64,000 bases of DNA from Avichristensenella sp031550535 (GCA_031550535.1 JAVBOM010000008.1:124001-188000); one strand, 5' to 3'; shown: positions 1 through 9,295, counted from the first letter of the stretch. Numbers and translations: made by a program. Notes: generated by a model not told the origin, from the letters alone.

Positions 1-1
1 G

Positions 2-544
2 GGGCGGGCCTTTGGCGATCTTCTGAAAGAAATCCTCAGCATTACGGACGGCCCGGTCTTTGCCGAGGCCATCAGCCTGGATGTTCCCGGCATGGTGCGC
101 GAGGGCAAGGCGCTGCACGCCGTCAGCCCCCGGATGGTCGTCAAAATTCCAGCGATCTGGACGGGGTTCCAGGCCGTGCGCCAGCTACACCAGGCGGGCA
201 TCACCACCTGCGTCACGCTGGTGTACTCCCCCGCGCAGGCGCTCATGGCCTCCGTGGCGGGCGCGGACTACGTGGCGCCGTTCCTGGGCCGCGCGAACGA
301 TGTGGGCATTGACGGTTTCGCGTCGCTGGAGCAGATCGCGGAGCAGTTCCACGCGCGGGACATCAAGACGCAAATCCTCGCCGCAAGCGTCCGCACCGCG
401 CAGGACGGCTGGAACGCCGCGTACTATGGCGCGGACATCCTGACCCTGTCACTGAAGGTCATCAAGCAGATGGCGCACCACCCGCAGACCGAGGTGACGC
501 TGAACGCGTTCCTTGGCGACTGGAAAAAGATTGCGGATCTATAA
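2..544 (+). CDS. Transaldolase / fructose-6-phosphate aldolase-like protein, 5' end missing
   Basis: The reading frame is open from base 2, so the start lies before the window; about 180 residues are visible. The segment VVKIP holds the likely Schiff-base lysine of the small transaldolase/FSA family. It is followed by the family-typical stretch around TLVYSPAQ and GADYVAPF that forms the barrel strands. Known members cleave or transfer a dihydroxyacetone unit on ketose phosphates in the cytoplasm. The stop is 36 bases before a lipoyl E2 gene on the same strand, so the two are probably co-transcribed. Some FSA-like proteins act on other ketoses, so the exact substrate is open. The family call is firm. 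Confidence 0.85.
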   Translation, partial: GRAFGDLLKEILSITDGPVFAEAISLDVPGMVREGKALHAVSPRMVVKIPAIWTGFQAVRQLHQAGITTCVTLVYSPAQALMASVAGADYVAPFLGRANDVGIDGFASLEQIAEQFHARDIKTQILAASVRTAQDGWNAAYYGADILTLSLKVIKQMAHHPQTEVTLNAFLGDWKKIADL

Positions 545-580
545 GGAATTATCGATTTCACGCGGAAGGGGAGACATGCC

Positions 581-1924
581 ATGGCGAAAGCTGTGTTGAT
601 GCCCAAGGCGGGCATTTCCGTGGAAAGCTGCGTCATCACGGAATGGCGCAAGCGGCCCGGGGACGCTGTCCTGGTGGGCGATGTGCTGTTCAGCTACGAG
701 ACGGACAAGGCCAGCTTCGAGTGCGAGAGCACGGAGGCCGGCACGCTGCTGGAACGGTTTTACGAGAACGGCGACGAGGTGCCCGTGCTCGTCAACGTCT
801 GTGCGATTGGTGCGCCCGGGGAGGACGCGTCCGCCCTGCGATCCGGCGAAACCGAAGCTGCCGGAGAAGCGCCGGCGGCTGCGGAAGCCGCTGCGGAACT
901 CGTCCCCCAGGCGATTCAAACAACGAACACGGGCGACTTCTTCAAGATCTCCCCGCGCGCGCGACACCTGGCCGACAGCCGGGGTGTGGACGCGCGGCTG
1001 GCCACGCCCAGCGGTCCGTATGGCCGGGTGATGGAAAAGGATATCCGCGCGCTGCTGGAAAGCGGCACGGCGGCAACGCCCGCCGCGTATGGCGCGGTGC
1101 GCGCGGCCGAGCCTGCCGCCTACGCGGGCACGGGCATCGGCGGCAGGGTGTCGGTGCACGATCTGTCTGCCCCGCAGGCGACACCCGCGCAGACGATACC
1201 CGCACAGAGAGCCGAGACAGTGCCCGATTTTGAGGACATCGCCTTCACGAACATCCGCAAGGTGATCGCCGCCAGCATGGCGCATTCGCTGGCCACCATC
1301 CCCCAGCTCACGCACAATTTCTCCTTCAACGCGGCGGAAATCATGGCGTATCGCCAGAAGCTGAAGGGCATGGGCGACGGCTCCGGCCTGTCCGGCATCA
1401 CGCTGGGCGATATGGTGCTGTACGCCGTGTCGCGCCTGCTGCTGAAATACCCGGCGCTGAACGCGCACATGCTGGAGGGCAACAGCATCCGCCAGTTCAA
1501 GGCCGTGCACCTGGGCTTCGCTTGCGACACGGAGCGCGGCCTGATGGTGCCGGTGATCCGAAACGCGAACCACAAGAGCCTGCTCGAAATCTCGCTGGAG
1601 GTCAAGGCGCTGGCGAAGCAGGCGCAGGCGGGCAGCCTCTCACCCGACGCGATGGCGGGCGGCACGTTCACCGTCAGCAACCTGGGTGCGGTCGCCGTGG
1701 AGAGCTTCACGCCCGTCATCAACCCGCCGCAAACCGGCATCCTGGGCGTGGACACGATCGTCCAGCGCCCGTATGAAACGGCGGACGGGCAGATCAAGCT
1801 GTACCCGGCCATGGGCCTCTCCCTGACATACGACCACCGCGCCATCGACGGTGCGCCCGCGTCCCGCTTCGTGAAGGAGCTGAGCGGCCTGCTGGAACGC
1901 TTCACCGTGCTGCTGGCGGAGTAA
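581..1924 (+). CDS. Lipoyl E2 acyltransferase of a 2-oxo acid dehydrogenase complex
   Basis: This 447-residue protein has the E2 domain order. Residues 1-80 are a lipoyl domain with the lipoylated lysine in ETDKAS (K43). Residues 122-160 are a peripheral subunit-binding domain that docks E1/E3. After an Ala/Pro-rich linker comes a catalytic acyltransferase domain ending in DHRAIDG (H419, D423). The family transfers an acyl group from lipoate to CoA. A GGGGAG-type ribosome site precedes the ATG at 581. It sits between an aldolase gene and a fused E1, so it is the core of one complex. The acyl substrate (acetyl, acetoin-derived or branched) cannot be told from sequence. No E3 gene is visible here. 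Confidence 0.9.
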   Translation: MAKAVLMPKAGISVESCVITEWRKRPGDAVLVGDVLFSYETDKASFECESTEAGTLLERFYENGDEVPVLVNVCAIGAPGEDASALRSGETEAAGEAPAAAEAAAELVPQAIQTTNTGDFFKISPRARHLADSRGVDARLATPSGPYGRVMEKDIRALLESGTAATPAAYGAVRAAEPAAYAGTGIGGRVSVHDLSAPQATPAQTIPAQRAETVPDFEDIAFTNIRKVIAASMAHSLATIPQLTHNFSFNAAEIMAYRQKLKGMGDGSGLSGITLGDMVLYAVSRLLLKYPALNAHMLEGNSIRQFKAVHLGFACDTERGLMVPVIRNANHKSLLEISLEVKALAKQAQAGSLSPDAMAGGTFTVSNLGAVAVESFTPVINPPQTGILGVDTIVQRPYETADGQIKLYPAMGLSLTYDHRAIDGAPASRFVKELSGLLERFTVLLAE

Positions 1925-1948
1925 AACAGCCATGCATTCAACCATGGT

Positions 1949-2008
1949 GGCGGCGCGGATTCAAAGAATCGGGCGCCATAAAAGGATTCCGCTAGGAATC
2001 CTTACCTC
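1949..2008 (+). repeat. 60-bp double-hairpin intergenic repeat RE-1, copy 1
   Basis: The left arm starts GGCGGCGCGGATTC and closes with GAATCGGGCGCC. It is followed by a second stem, AAGGATTCC and GGAATCCTT around a GCTA loop. The copy lies in the 101-base gap between the E2 and E1 genes. It is the first of seven 60-bp-class copies in this window. Confidence 0.85.
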
Positions 2009-2025
2009 AGAAAGGATGACACGAC

Positions 2026-4497
2026 ATGCCTAAGTCCCAGTTTATCAGCCCGAAGGACGTGCGGGGTTCCGGCGAGATTACCTTCCAGAGCATCCCGGTC
2101 AACGCGTACAACAAGACGATCCAGGAAGAAGGCGCAAACTACTCGGCGGGCGATTTCATGCGCGTGTTCCGCGACATGACGTTCCTGCGCGAGTTTGAAA
2201 CCATGGTGTACCAGATCAAGACGCTCGGCAAGTACAACGGCATCGAGCGCACATACCCCGGCCCGAGCCACCTGTCCATGGGCCAGGAGGCGACGGCGGT
2301 CGGCCAGGCGTATCTGCTGGACAGGAACGACTTTACGTTCGGTTCGCACCGGAGCCACGGCGAGATCCTCGCCAAGGGGCTCTCCGCCATTGAGAAACTG
2401 CCGGACGACGAGCTGATGCGCATCATGCGGGATTTCCTCGGCGGGGAGACGCTGCGCATCGTGGAGGCGAACATCAAGGCCGACAACGTGAAGGAGCTGG
2501 CGATCTACTTCCTGCTCTACGGCGCGATTGCCGAGATTTTCGCCCGGAAAACCGGGTTCCACCTGGGGCTGGGCGGGTCCATGCACGCATTTTTCCTGCC
2601 GTTCGGCATTTACCCCAACAATGCCATCGTCGGCGGCTCCGCGCCAATCGCGACGGGCGCGGCGCTGTTTAAGAAGTGCAACCTCAAAGGCGGTGTCGTC
2701 GTGGCGAACGCGGGCGACGGCTCCGTCGGCTGCGGCCCGGTGTACGAGAGCATGAACTTCGCCGCCATGGACCAGCTACGGCTGCTGTGGGAAGAAGAGA
2801 AACGCGGCGGCCTGCCGATCCTGTACAACTTCAACAACAACGGCTACGGCATGGGCGGGCAGACGCGCGGCGAGACCATGGCCTATGATTTCCTGGCGCG
2901 GCTCGGCGCGGGCATCACGCCCAGCCAGATGCACGCGGAGCGCGTGGACGGCTTCAATCCGCTCGCCGTGATCGACGCGTACCGCCGCAAGCTCCCCTTG
3001 CTGCGGAGCGGCGAAGGCCCCGTGCTGCTGGATGTCGTGACCTACCGCTTTGGCGGTCACTCCACATCGGACGCCGACGCGTACCGCGACAAGGAAGAAA
3101 TCGCCGCATGGCAGGCCGAGGACCCGCTGACCACGTACCGCGCCGCGCTAGTGGAGGCCGGCATCGCGAAGGATGATTCGTTTGACGCCATCTGGGAAAC
3201 AACGCGCGCCATGATCACGAAGGTCACGGCCATGGCGGCGGACGACGCCATTTCGCCGTACATCAGCTTTGGGAGCGACCCGAAGGTCGTCGAGCGCCTG
3301 ATGTTCTCAAACGGTCACGTGGCGAAGTTTGACGACCGGCAGCCCGAGGTGCTCGCGCCGAAGGAGGAATGCAGCCGCGTGAAGCAAATCGCGGGCAAGG
3401 AGCGGTTCGCGTTCAAGGACGGCAAGCCCGTGTCCAAGATCAAGGCGTTCAACTACCGGGACGCGCTCTTTGAGCCGATCCTGGACAAGTTCTATGAGGA
3501 TCCGACGCTCATCGCCTACGGCGAGGACGTGCGCGAATGGGGCGGCGCGTTCGCCGTGTACCGCGGGCTGTCCGAGGTGATCCCGTACTCCCGCCTGTTC
3601 AACAGCCCGATTTCCGAGGCCGCGATCGTCGGCAGCGCCGTGGGCTACGGGCTTTCTGGCGGCCGCGTGCTGGCGGAACTGATGTACACGGACTTCATGG
3701 GCCGCGCGGGCGACGAAATTTTCAACCAGCTCGCCAAGTGGCAGTCCATGAGCGCGGGCATTTTGAAGATGCCGGTTGTGCTGCGGCTTTCGACTGGCTC
3801 CAAGTACGGCGCGCAGCATTCGCAGGACTGGGTGGCGTTCGCGGCGCACATTCCGGGGCTGAAGGTGTGCTTCCCGGCCACGCCGTGGGAGGCGAAGGGA
3901 CTGATGCAAGCCGCGCTGAACGGCACGGACCCGGTGTGTTTCTTTGAGAGCCAGCGGCTGTACGACATCGGCGAAATGTTCCATGAGGGCGGCGTGCCCG
4001 TGGAACCGTATGAGATCGAAATCGGCGACGTGAACAAGGTGCGCGCGGGGTCGGACATTACGATTCTGACCATCGGTGCGACGCTGTACCGCGCGGTGGA
4101 GGCGGCGGATATGCTGAAGGACAAGTATGGCGTTTCCGCCGAGGTCATCAACCTGCACTCCATGGTGCCGCTGAAGTACGAAAAGATTCTTACGAGCGTG
4201 AAAAAGACCGGCAAGGTGGTGCTGGCGTCCGACGCCTGCTCGCGCGGCACGTTCCTTTCCGATGTGGCGCGTAACATCACGGAGCTGGCGTTCGATTCCC
4301 TGGACGCGCCGCCAGCCGTCGTGGGCGCGCAGAACTGGATCACGCCGCCGTTTGAGTTCGACGCGGACTTCTTCCCGCAGGCGAGCTGGATTCTGGACTG
4401 CATCCACGAGAAGATCATGCCGCTGCCGGGGCACGAGGAGACCGTGGGGAGCTACGTGCCCGGGGAGCAGATCAGGCGGGCCGCGGCGGGCGTGTGA
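2026..4497 (+). CDS. Fused alpha/beta E1 (thiamine diphosphate-dependent) of a 2-oxo acid dehydrogenase
   Basis: The 823-residue protein joins the normally separate E1-alpha and E1-beta chains. The alpha half (about 40-430) has the thiamine-diphosphate motif starting GDGS at 230 and ending NNN at 270-272. The beta half (about 460-810) contains a GEDV segment and a C-terminal transketolase-like domain. The enzyme decarboxylates a 2-oxo acid and passes the acyl group to the lipoyl E2 encoded just upstream. Most Gram-positive pyruvate and branched-chain complexes use two genes, so the fusion is noteworthy. The start at 2026 has AGAAAGGATG upstream. Acetoin, pyruvate or branched-chain substrates are all possible. 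Confidence 0.88.
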   Translation: MPKSQFISPKDVRGSGEITFQSIPVNAYNKTIQEEGANYSAGDFMRVFRDMTFLREFETMVYQIKTLGKYNGIERTYPGPSHLSMGQEATAVGQAYLLDRNDFTFGSHRSHGEILAKGLSAIEKLPDDELMRIMRDFLGGETLRIVEANIKADNVKELAIYFLLYGAIAEIFARKTGFHLGLGGSMHAFFLPFGIYPNNAIVGGSAPIATGAALFKKCNLKGGVVVANAGDGSVGCGPVYESMNFAAMDQLRLLWEEEKRGGLPILYNFNNNGYGMGGQTRGETMAYDFLARLGAGITPSQMHAERVDGFNPLAVIDAYRRKLPLLRSGEGPVLLDVVTYRFGGHSTSDADAYRDKEEIAAWQAEDPLTTYRAALVEAGIAKDDSFDAIWETTRAMITKVTAMAADDAISPYISFGSDPKVVERLMFSNGHVAKFDDRQPEVLAPKEECSRVKQIAGKERFAFKDGKPVSKIKAFNYRDALFEPILDKFYEDPTLIAYGEDVREWGGAFAVYRGLSEVIPYSRLFNSPISEAAIVGSAVGYGLSGGRVLAELMYTDFMGRAGDEIFNQLAKWQSMSAGILKMPVVLRLSTGSKYGAQHSQDWVAFAAHIPGLKVCFPATPWEAKGLMQAALNGTDPVCFFESQRLYDIGEMFHEGGVPVEPYEIEIGDVNKVRAGSDITILTIGATLYRAVEAADMLKDKYGVSAEVINLHSMVPLKYEKILTSVKKTGKVVLASDACSRGTFLSDVARNITELAFDSLDAPPAVVGAQNWITPPFEFDADFFPQASWILDCIHEKIMPLPGHEETVGSYVPGEQIRRAAAGV

Positions 4498-4515
4498 TCT
4501 GAAGGTTTGATGTAG

Positions 4516-4563
4516 AAAACAAGGGAACGCAAGGGGCTGTACCCCTTGCGTTCCCTTGTTTTT
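4516..4563 (+). terminator. Rho-independent terminator after the E1 gene
   Basis: A perfect 21-bp stem (4516-4536 with 4542-4562) has a 5-base loop and ends in a T-run. It lies 19 bases after the E1 stop codon and separates the dehydrogenase genes from the phosphate permease genes. Confidence 0.9.
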
Positions 4564-4701
4564 AGCGGTATCCGGCCCGGGCTCCATGCTCCAGGGCGCG
4601 GGATTTGAATTTTCAATTTACATTCTGTTAACTCTATGGTATGTGCCCTGGAAAACCCGCCCCGCGTGTGGTATCATTTTCCTTGAGAAGGAGGCGCTGT
4701 T

Positions 4702-5754
4702 TTGACCATAGAATTTACGCAATTTGTTCAGGGCATCCTGTCCAGTCCCACGCTGCTCATCATCTCGCTGCTCACCTTCGGGGTCATTCTCGTGAACGGG
4801 TGGACGGACGCGCCAAACGCCATCGCGACCTGCGTTTCCACGCGCTCCATGAGTCCGCGCGCCGCCATCTACATGGCCGTGGTGTTCAATTTCCTCGGCG
4901 TGTTCGTGATGACATCCGTCAACGCCACGGTGGTCCAGACGATCTACAACATGGTTGACTTTGGCACGAACGCGCGGGAGGCACTGCTCGCGCTGTGCGC
5001 CGCGCTGTTTGCCATTGTGCTGTGGGCCACAGCGGCATGGTGGTTTGGCATCCCCACCAGCGAAAGCCACGCGCTGATCGCGGGCCTGAGCGGCGCGGCC
5101 ATCGCGGCGCACGGCAACCTCGGCGGCATCAACGGCGCGGAGTGGATCAAGGTCCTCTACGGCCTTTTGCTGTCCACGGGCCTGGGCTTTGGCATGGGTT
5201 TTGTGATCGTCCGCGCGACGGAGATGATCTGCAAAAAGATGGACCGCCGGCGGACGCTGCCGTTTTTCAAGGGCGCGCAAATTGGCGGAGGCGCGGCCAT
5301 GGCCTTCATGCACGGCGCGCAGGACGGCCAGAAGTTCATGGGCGTGTTCATGCTCGGCATTTTTCTGGCGAACGGGCAGACGACCGTCACGGAGTTCGTC
5401 ATCCCCGTCTGGCTGATGGTCCTCTGCTCGCTGGTGATGGCGCTTGGCACCTCCATCGGCGGCATGCGCATCATCAAGACCGTCGGCATGGACATGGTCA
5501 AGCTGGAGAAATACCAGGGCTTCTCCGCCGACGCGGCCGCCGCGGGGTGCCTGCTCGTCTCGTCGCTGACAGGGTTGCCCGTCAGCACGACGCATACCAA
5601 GACGACGGCCATCATGGGCGTCGGCGCGGCGAAGCGCGTTTCCTCGGTAAACTGGTCGGTGGTCAAGGACATGGCCTATGCCTGGATCCTGACGTTCCCG
5701 GGCTGCGGGCTGATCGGGTTCCTCATGGTCAAACTGTTTCTGTGGATTTTCTGA
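4702..5754 (+). CDS. pit: PiT-family inorganic phosphate permease
   Basis: This 350-residue membrane protein has PiT signatures: an N-terminal GWTDAPNAIAT segment and a C-terminal repeat around TGLPVSTTHTKT. These are the duplicated phosphate-permease motifs. The family imports phosphate coupled to a cation. About ten hydrophobic segments are readable. Translation starts at TTG 4702, because AAGGAGG lies just upstream and no better start exists. The next gene (5770) encodes the usual DUF47 partner, only 15 bases away, so the pair is an operon. The family call is secure. Confidence 0.93.
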   Translation: MTIEFTQFVQGILSSPTLLIISLLTFGVILVNGWTDAPNAIATCVSTRSMSPRAAIYMAVVFNFLGVFVMTSVNATVVQTIYNMVDFGTNAREALLALCAALFAIVLWATAAWWFGIPTSESHALIAGLSGAAIAAHGNLGGINGAEWIKVLYGLLLSTGLGFGMGFVIVRATEMICKKMDRRRTLPFFKGAQIGGGAAMAFMHGAQDGQKFMGVFMLGIFLANGQTTVTEFVIPVWLMVLCSLVMALGTSIGGMRIIKTVGMDMVKLEKYQGFSADAAAAGCLLVSSLTGLPVSTTHTKTTAIMGVGAAKRVSSVNWSVVKDMAYAWILTFPGCGLIGFLMVKLFLWIF

Positions 5755-5769
5755 TAGGGGGAGATAAAG

Positions 5770-6393
5770 ATGGCGTATGTGCGCGGAAACGATTATTTCA
5801 AGAGGTTTGTGGATCTGATTGATTTTTCCGTCCAGGCGGCCAAGGAGCTTTGCGCCCTGCTGAAGGACTTCCGCGAGGCTGATCTTGGCACGCTGCTGGA
5901 CTCGCTGCACCGCATTGAGCATGAGGCCGACGAGGCCAAGCACCGCGTGATGGAAGATTTGGCCAAGGAGTTCATCACGCCTATCGAGCGCGAGGACATC
6001 GTCCAGATCGTCCGGCAGATTGACGACATCACCGACGCGGTGGAAGATGTGCTGCTGAAGATTTACATGTACCATGTCACGTCGATCCGGCCGGAGGCGC
6101 TGGAGTTCGCGGACCTGGTGGTGCGCTGCTGCGAGGCGCTCAAGACCATGTTCCAGGAATTCCGTAACTTCAAGAAGTCCAAGTCCCTGCTGGACGCGAT
6201 CATCGAGGTCAACCGCCTGGAGGAGGCCGGGGACAAGCTGTACGTGCAGGCCGTCCGCACCCTGTATGAGAAGGGCACCGACCCGATTGTCTGCATGGCC
6301 TGGACCGAGGTTCTGGGCCAGTTGGAGCACTGCTGCGACCTGTGCGAGGATACCGCCGATAACGTCGAGGAGATCATCATGAAGAATTCCTGA
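5770..6393 (+). CDS. DUF47/PhoU-like accessory protein of the Pit transporter
   Basis: This is a 207-residue, all-helical, soluble protein of the DUF47 (TIGR00153) family. It is rich in acidic residues and contains the family-like segments HRIEHEADEAKH and EDIVQIVRQIDDITDAVED. Such proteins are encoded next to PiT permeases and modulate them; they resemble PhoU in fold. The ATG at 5770 follows a GGGGGAGA ribosome site. It shares an operon with pit and is followed by a strong hairpin terminator. Confidence 0.9.
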   Translation: MAYVRGNDYFKRFVDLIDFSVQAAKELCALLKDFREADLGTLLDSLHRIEHEADEAKHRVMEDLAKEFITPIEREDIVQIVRQIDDITDAVEDVLLKIYMYHVTSIRPEALEFADLVVRCCEALKTMFQEFRNFKKSKSLLDAIIEVNRLEEAGDKLYVQAVRTLYEKGTDPIVCMAWTEVLGQLEHCCDLCEDTADNVEEIIMKNS

Positions 6394-6436
6394 GCCGCGC
6401 GCGGGGAAACGCAATGCCGCAACGCCGCTTAGAAAA

Positions 6437-6475
6437 GGGCTGCCCGGACGGCGATGTCCGTGGCAGCCCCGCTTT
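6437..6475. terminator. Bidirectional terminator between convergent genes
   Basis: A GGGCTGCC/GGCAGCCC stem (6437-6444 with 6462-6469) encloses an inner stem formed by CGGAC and GTCCG. A T-rich run follows on the + strand and an A-rich run precedes the stem. It lies between the ends of the DUF47 gene (+) and the BspA-like gene (-). Confidence 0.8.
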
Positions 6476-6487
6476 GTTCCGGCCGGA

Positions 6488-8950
6488 TCACTCGGCCAAT
6501 GTGTACGGCACGCCGTTATCCTTTGCGTACTGCTCCGCGTAACTGCCCGCCGCGACGGTGAGGCTGAGGTCTGGACATCTGTCGAAGGCCCCAGACCCGA
6601 TGGACGTGACGCTTTCGGGAATCGTGAGGGAAGTCAGCGCGGAGCAACGCTGAAAAGCGTTCTCGCCGATTGACTCCACGCCGTCCGGAATGCTGACGGA
6701 GGTCAGGCCGGAGCAACCGGCAAACGTGCGTGTGCCGATTGTGGTGACGCTGCCCGGGATATCGATCGAGGTCAGGCCGGAACAATCGACGAACGCAAGA
6801 AACTCAAGGGAGGCAACGCTGTCCGGGAGGGTGATCGAGGTTAGCCCGGAGCAGCCCTGAAACATTCTCTCATCGATGATGGTTATGCCGTCCGGGATGG
6901 CGATGCTGGTCAGCGCGGCACACTCCCTGAAAGCCTCCTTGCCAATTGTGGTGACACCGCTTGGGATATTGATCGAGGTTAGCGCGGAGCAGCCGGAGAA
7001 CGCGCTTCCGCCTATGGATGTCACACCATCCGGAAGGACGATACCCGTCAGCCCGGAGCAACTCTGGAACATGCCGCTTTCGATGGCGGTCAGGCCGCTG
7101 GGCAGGGCAATGTCGGTCAGCCCGGAACAGACCCAGAACGCCGACGAGCCGATGGATGTGACGCTGTCCGGAATGGAGACGGATGTCAAACCCTCGCAAA
7201 AACTAAAGGTAAAGTCGCTGATGGAGGTTATTCCGTCCGGAATCGCAATGGAAGTCAGCCCGGAACAGCCGAAAAACATGCTGTCGCCCAGGGCGGCGTT
7301 TGACAGCGTCACGGCGGCCAGCTTGGGGCAGTCACGGAACGCGCCGCCTTCGATCGTTGTAACGCTGTCCGGAATCACGACGGTCGTCAGCTCTGGGCAT
7401 TCCAGAAACGCGAAGAAACCAATGAATGTGACGCTGTCGGGGATGGTCATGGATGTCAGCGCCGGGTTGCCGGAAAACGCGTAGCTGCCAATGCTCCGCG
7501 TATCATCGGGGAAGGTGTATGTTTCCTTCGCCAGTCCCGAAGGATACACCATGAGTTTCTTCTCAGCCACGTCAAACAGCGCGCCGTCAATGATTGCGTA
7601 GGTTGGGTTGCCCGGCGGCAGGTCAATCTGCACAAGGTTCGCGCAGCCTGCGAACGCATCCCCCGCTATAGCGGTCACGCCGCCAGGAATGGTGATGCTG
7701 AGCAGCCCGGTGCAGTCGCGGAACAAAGAAGACGCAATGGATGTCACGCCGTCCGGAATGCGGATGGCGGTCAGGCCAGCGCAGCCTTTAAACGCGTTAT
7801 AGTCGATGGAGGTGACGCTGTCCGGAATAACGATTTCCGACAGGCCCGCACAATCGGCAAACGCGTAACGGCCAATGGACGTGATGGTATCCGGGAGGGT
7901 AATGGCGGAAAGCGCGGTGCACTTGTTGAACATGGAATCACTGATGGAATCGATGCCGCTCGGCAGCGTGACGCCGGTCAGGCCGGTGCAGTTGGAAAAA
8001 ATGCCCGCGTCTATCGCTGTAACGCTGTCCGGAAGCGTAACATTCACCAGCGCCGTGCAGCCTACGAACACGCCCCGGCCGATGGTGGTCACGCTATCCG
8101 GGATCCTGACATCGGCAAGCGCCGTGCAACCTTCGAACGCGTTGCGCCCGATGGTGGTCACGCTGTCTGGAATGCCGATGGCGACCAACATGGTGTTGCG
8201 GAGGAACGCGGCTTCGCCAATTTCCACGACCGGGTACTCGTCCAGCGCCTCCGGAATCGCCAACTCCGTGATTTTGCCGCTGTAGCCGGTAATGATGGCC
8301 TGGCCGTCCCGGACGGTATACGAGAAGCTACGCAGTTCCATCGTCGCACGCCTGGCCCACACATCCCCGATCCACATCTGGTCGTGGTACTCGTCATAGA
8401 TCATCCACTCGGTTTCCTCATCATTATAGATGAGCGACAGAAACGGGCCATAGTGCGCGTACCGCATGTTCTCCGCGATAGGCTTGTCGGTCGCGGTCTC
8501 CACAATGCCCGCACGCCCATCTGGGTACAGAAAGATCGTTCGCCCGCCCGGTTCGTCGATCCAACCGCCGGCAATGCCCGGCACGCCCTTCGGCTCCTCT
8601 TCGGGCATCTCCAAACGGGTCAGCGTTTCGTCCTCAATCGTCAATCCCCCGCCCGTAAATACGCCCAGCAAAAGCGCCGGTTCATCGTCCGCGGACAGCG
8701 CCTGCAAAAGCACGCTGGAGCCACTCATGCGGTAGCTCATCCGGCGCTCGACAACCGTACTCCCGCCATCCTGATAAACGACGGTCGCCTCCCCGTCGTC
8801 CGCGAAGATGAACAGAGACATGTCCTCCGATAGCCACACCGTGCCCCGGAGCGGATCTTGATCGTCCGAAGATGCCATCGCGCCCGCGCACAGCAGCGCG
8901 CACAGCATCAGTAGCGCCGCGAACAAAACGCCCGTCTTGCCCTTCATCAT
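6488..8950 (-). CDS. Secreted BspA-type leucine-rich repeat protein
   Basis: This 820-residue protein begins at ATG 8950, chosen because GGGAGG lies 6 bases before it and a signal peptide starts there (MMKGKTG, hydrophobic core, AMA cleavage site). An N-terminal domain of about 200 residues, with no clear family, precedes about 23 tandem repeats of 23 residues of the type IPDSVTSIGxxAFxxCxxLT (LRR_5/BspA). The repeat run is broken once by an insert containing PTYAIIDGALFD, also typical of the family. No C-terminal LPXTG motif or membrane anchor is visible, so it is probably exported or wall-associated non-covalently. Known relatives bind host or bacterial surfaces; that role is inferred here. 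Confidence 0.85.
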   Translation of the reverse strand: MMKGKTGVLFAALLMLCALLCAGAMASSDDQDPLRGTVWLSEDMSLFIFADDGEATVVYQDGGSTVVERRMSYRMSGSSVLLQALSADDEPALLLGVFTGGGLTIEDETLTRLEMPEEEPKGVPGIAGGWIDEPGGRTIFLYPDGRAGIVETATDKPIAENMRYAHYGPFLSLIYNDEETEWMIYDEYHDQMWIGDVWARRATMELRSFSYTVRDGQAIITGYSGKITELAIPEALDEYPVVEIGEAAFLRNTMLVAIGIPDSVTTIGRNAFEGCTALADVRIPDSVTTIGRGVFVGCTALVNVTLPDSVTAIDAGIFSNCTGLTGVTLPSGIDSISDSMFNKCTALSAITLPDTITSIGRYAFADCAGLSEIVIPDSVTSIDYNAFKGCAGLTAIRIPDGVTSIASSLFRDCTGLLSITIPGGVTAIAGDAFAGCANLVQIDLPPGNPTYAIIDGALFDVAEKKLMVYPSGLAKETYTFPDDTRSIGSYAFSGNPALTSMTIPDSVTFIGFFAFLECPELTTVVIPDSVTTIEGGAFRDCPKLAAVTLSNAALGDSMFFGCSGLTSIAIPDGITSISDFTFSFCEGLTSVSIPDSVTSIGSSAFWVCSGLTDIALPSGLTAIESGMFQSCSGLTGIVLPDGVTSIGGSAFSGCSALTSINIPSGVTTIGKEAFRECAALTSIAIPDGITIIDERMFQGCSGLTSITLPDSVASLEFLAFVDCSGLTSIDIPGSVTTIGTRTFAGCSGLTSVSIPDGVESIGENAFQRCSALTSLTIPESVTSIGSGAFDRCPDLSLTVAAGSYAEQYAKDNGVPYTLAE

Positions 8951-9112
8951 TGGTGCCTCCCCCGTGATTTTTATACGAGTATAGCACACCTGAGGGAAAA
9001 TATCCTACACTGCGAGCGAAGTTGCCGGGCGCGTTGAGGCGTTTTTTGTGTGGGTATTGTCTGGGATAAAGGCATGCGGCCACGGGCGCGGCGATATATT
9101 CCGACTCGGGCC

Positions 9113-9223
9113 CTGTTCAAACTTCTCCCTAAGCGCATGCCTCTTGCAACGGGCGTGAAGGTAGGAATATTGTTGCCCCGCAGGCCGTTGCAGAAGGTGG
9201 CCTTTGGGGGCAACTTTGAACAG
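9113..9223. mobile_element. Possible MITE-like element with short terminal inverted repeats
   Basis: The 111-bp segment starts CTGTTCAAACTT and ends with AACTTTGAACAG, a 12-bp inverted repeat with one mismatch. No coding content or clear target duplication is seen. The gap 8951-9539 holds only this segment, a hairpin, a short frame and a partial repeat. The call rests on the terminal repeats alone. Confidence 0.35.
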
Positions 9224-9230
9224 CACCGCA

Positions 9231-9256
9231 GGGGCTATCGCACCTGCGACAGCCCC
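9231..9256. other. Short strong hairpin
   Basis: GGGGCT and AGCCCC pair around an inner CGCA/TGCG stem with small bulges. There is no T-run on either side, so a terminator role is uncertain. Confidence 0.5.
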
Positions 9257-9295
9257 CACGTATCACCGCCGTTATTTCCGTCTATTGCTTACCGA

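Noticed and set aside
3307..4587. A 426-codon minus-strand frame
   Set aside because: Lies antisense to the fused E1 gene and has the composition of a shadow frame.
4618..6414. A 598-codon minus-strand frame over the phosphate permease genes
   Set aside because: His/Arg/Asp-rich, low-complexity shadow of the pit and DUF47 genes without a start signal.
6500..8300. Regular 69-bp periodicity suggesting a CRISPR array or tandem DNA repeat
   Set aside because: Units are coding and degenerate, each encoding a 23-residue leucine-rich repeat. There are no identical repeats with unique spacers.
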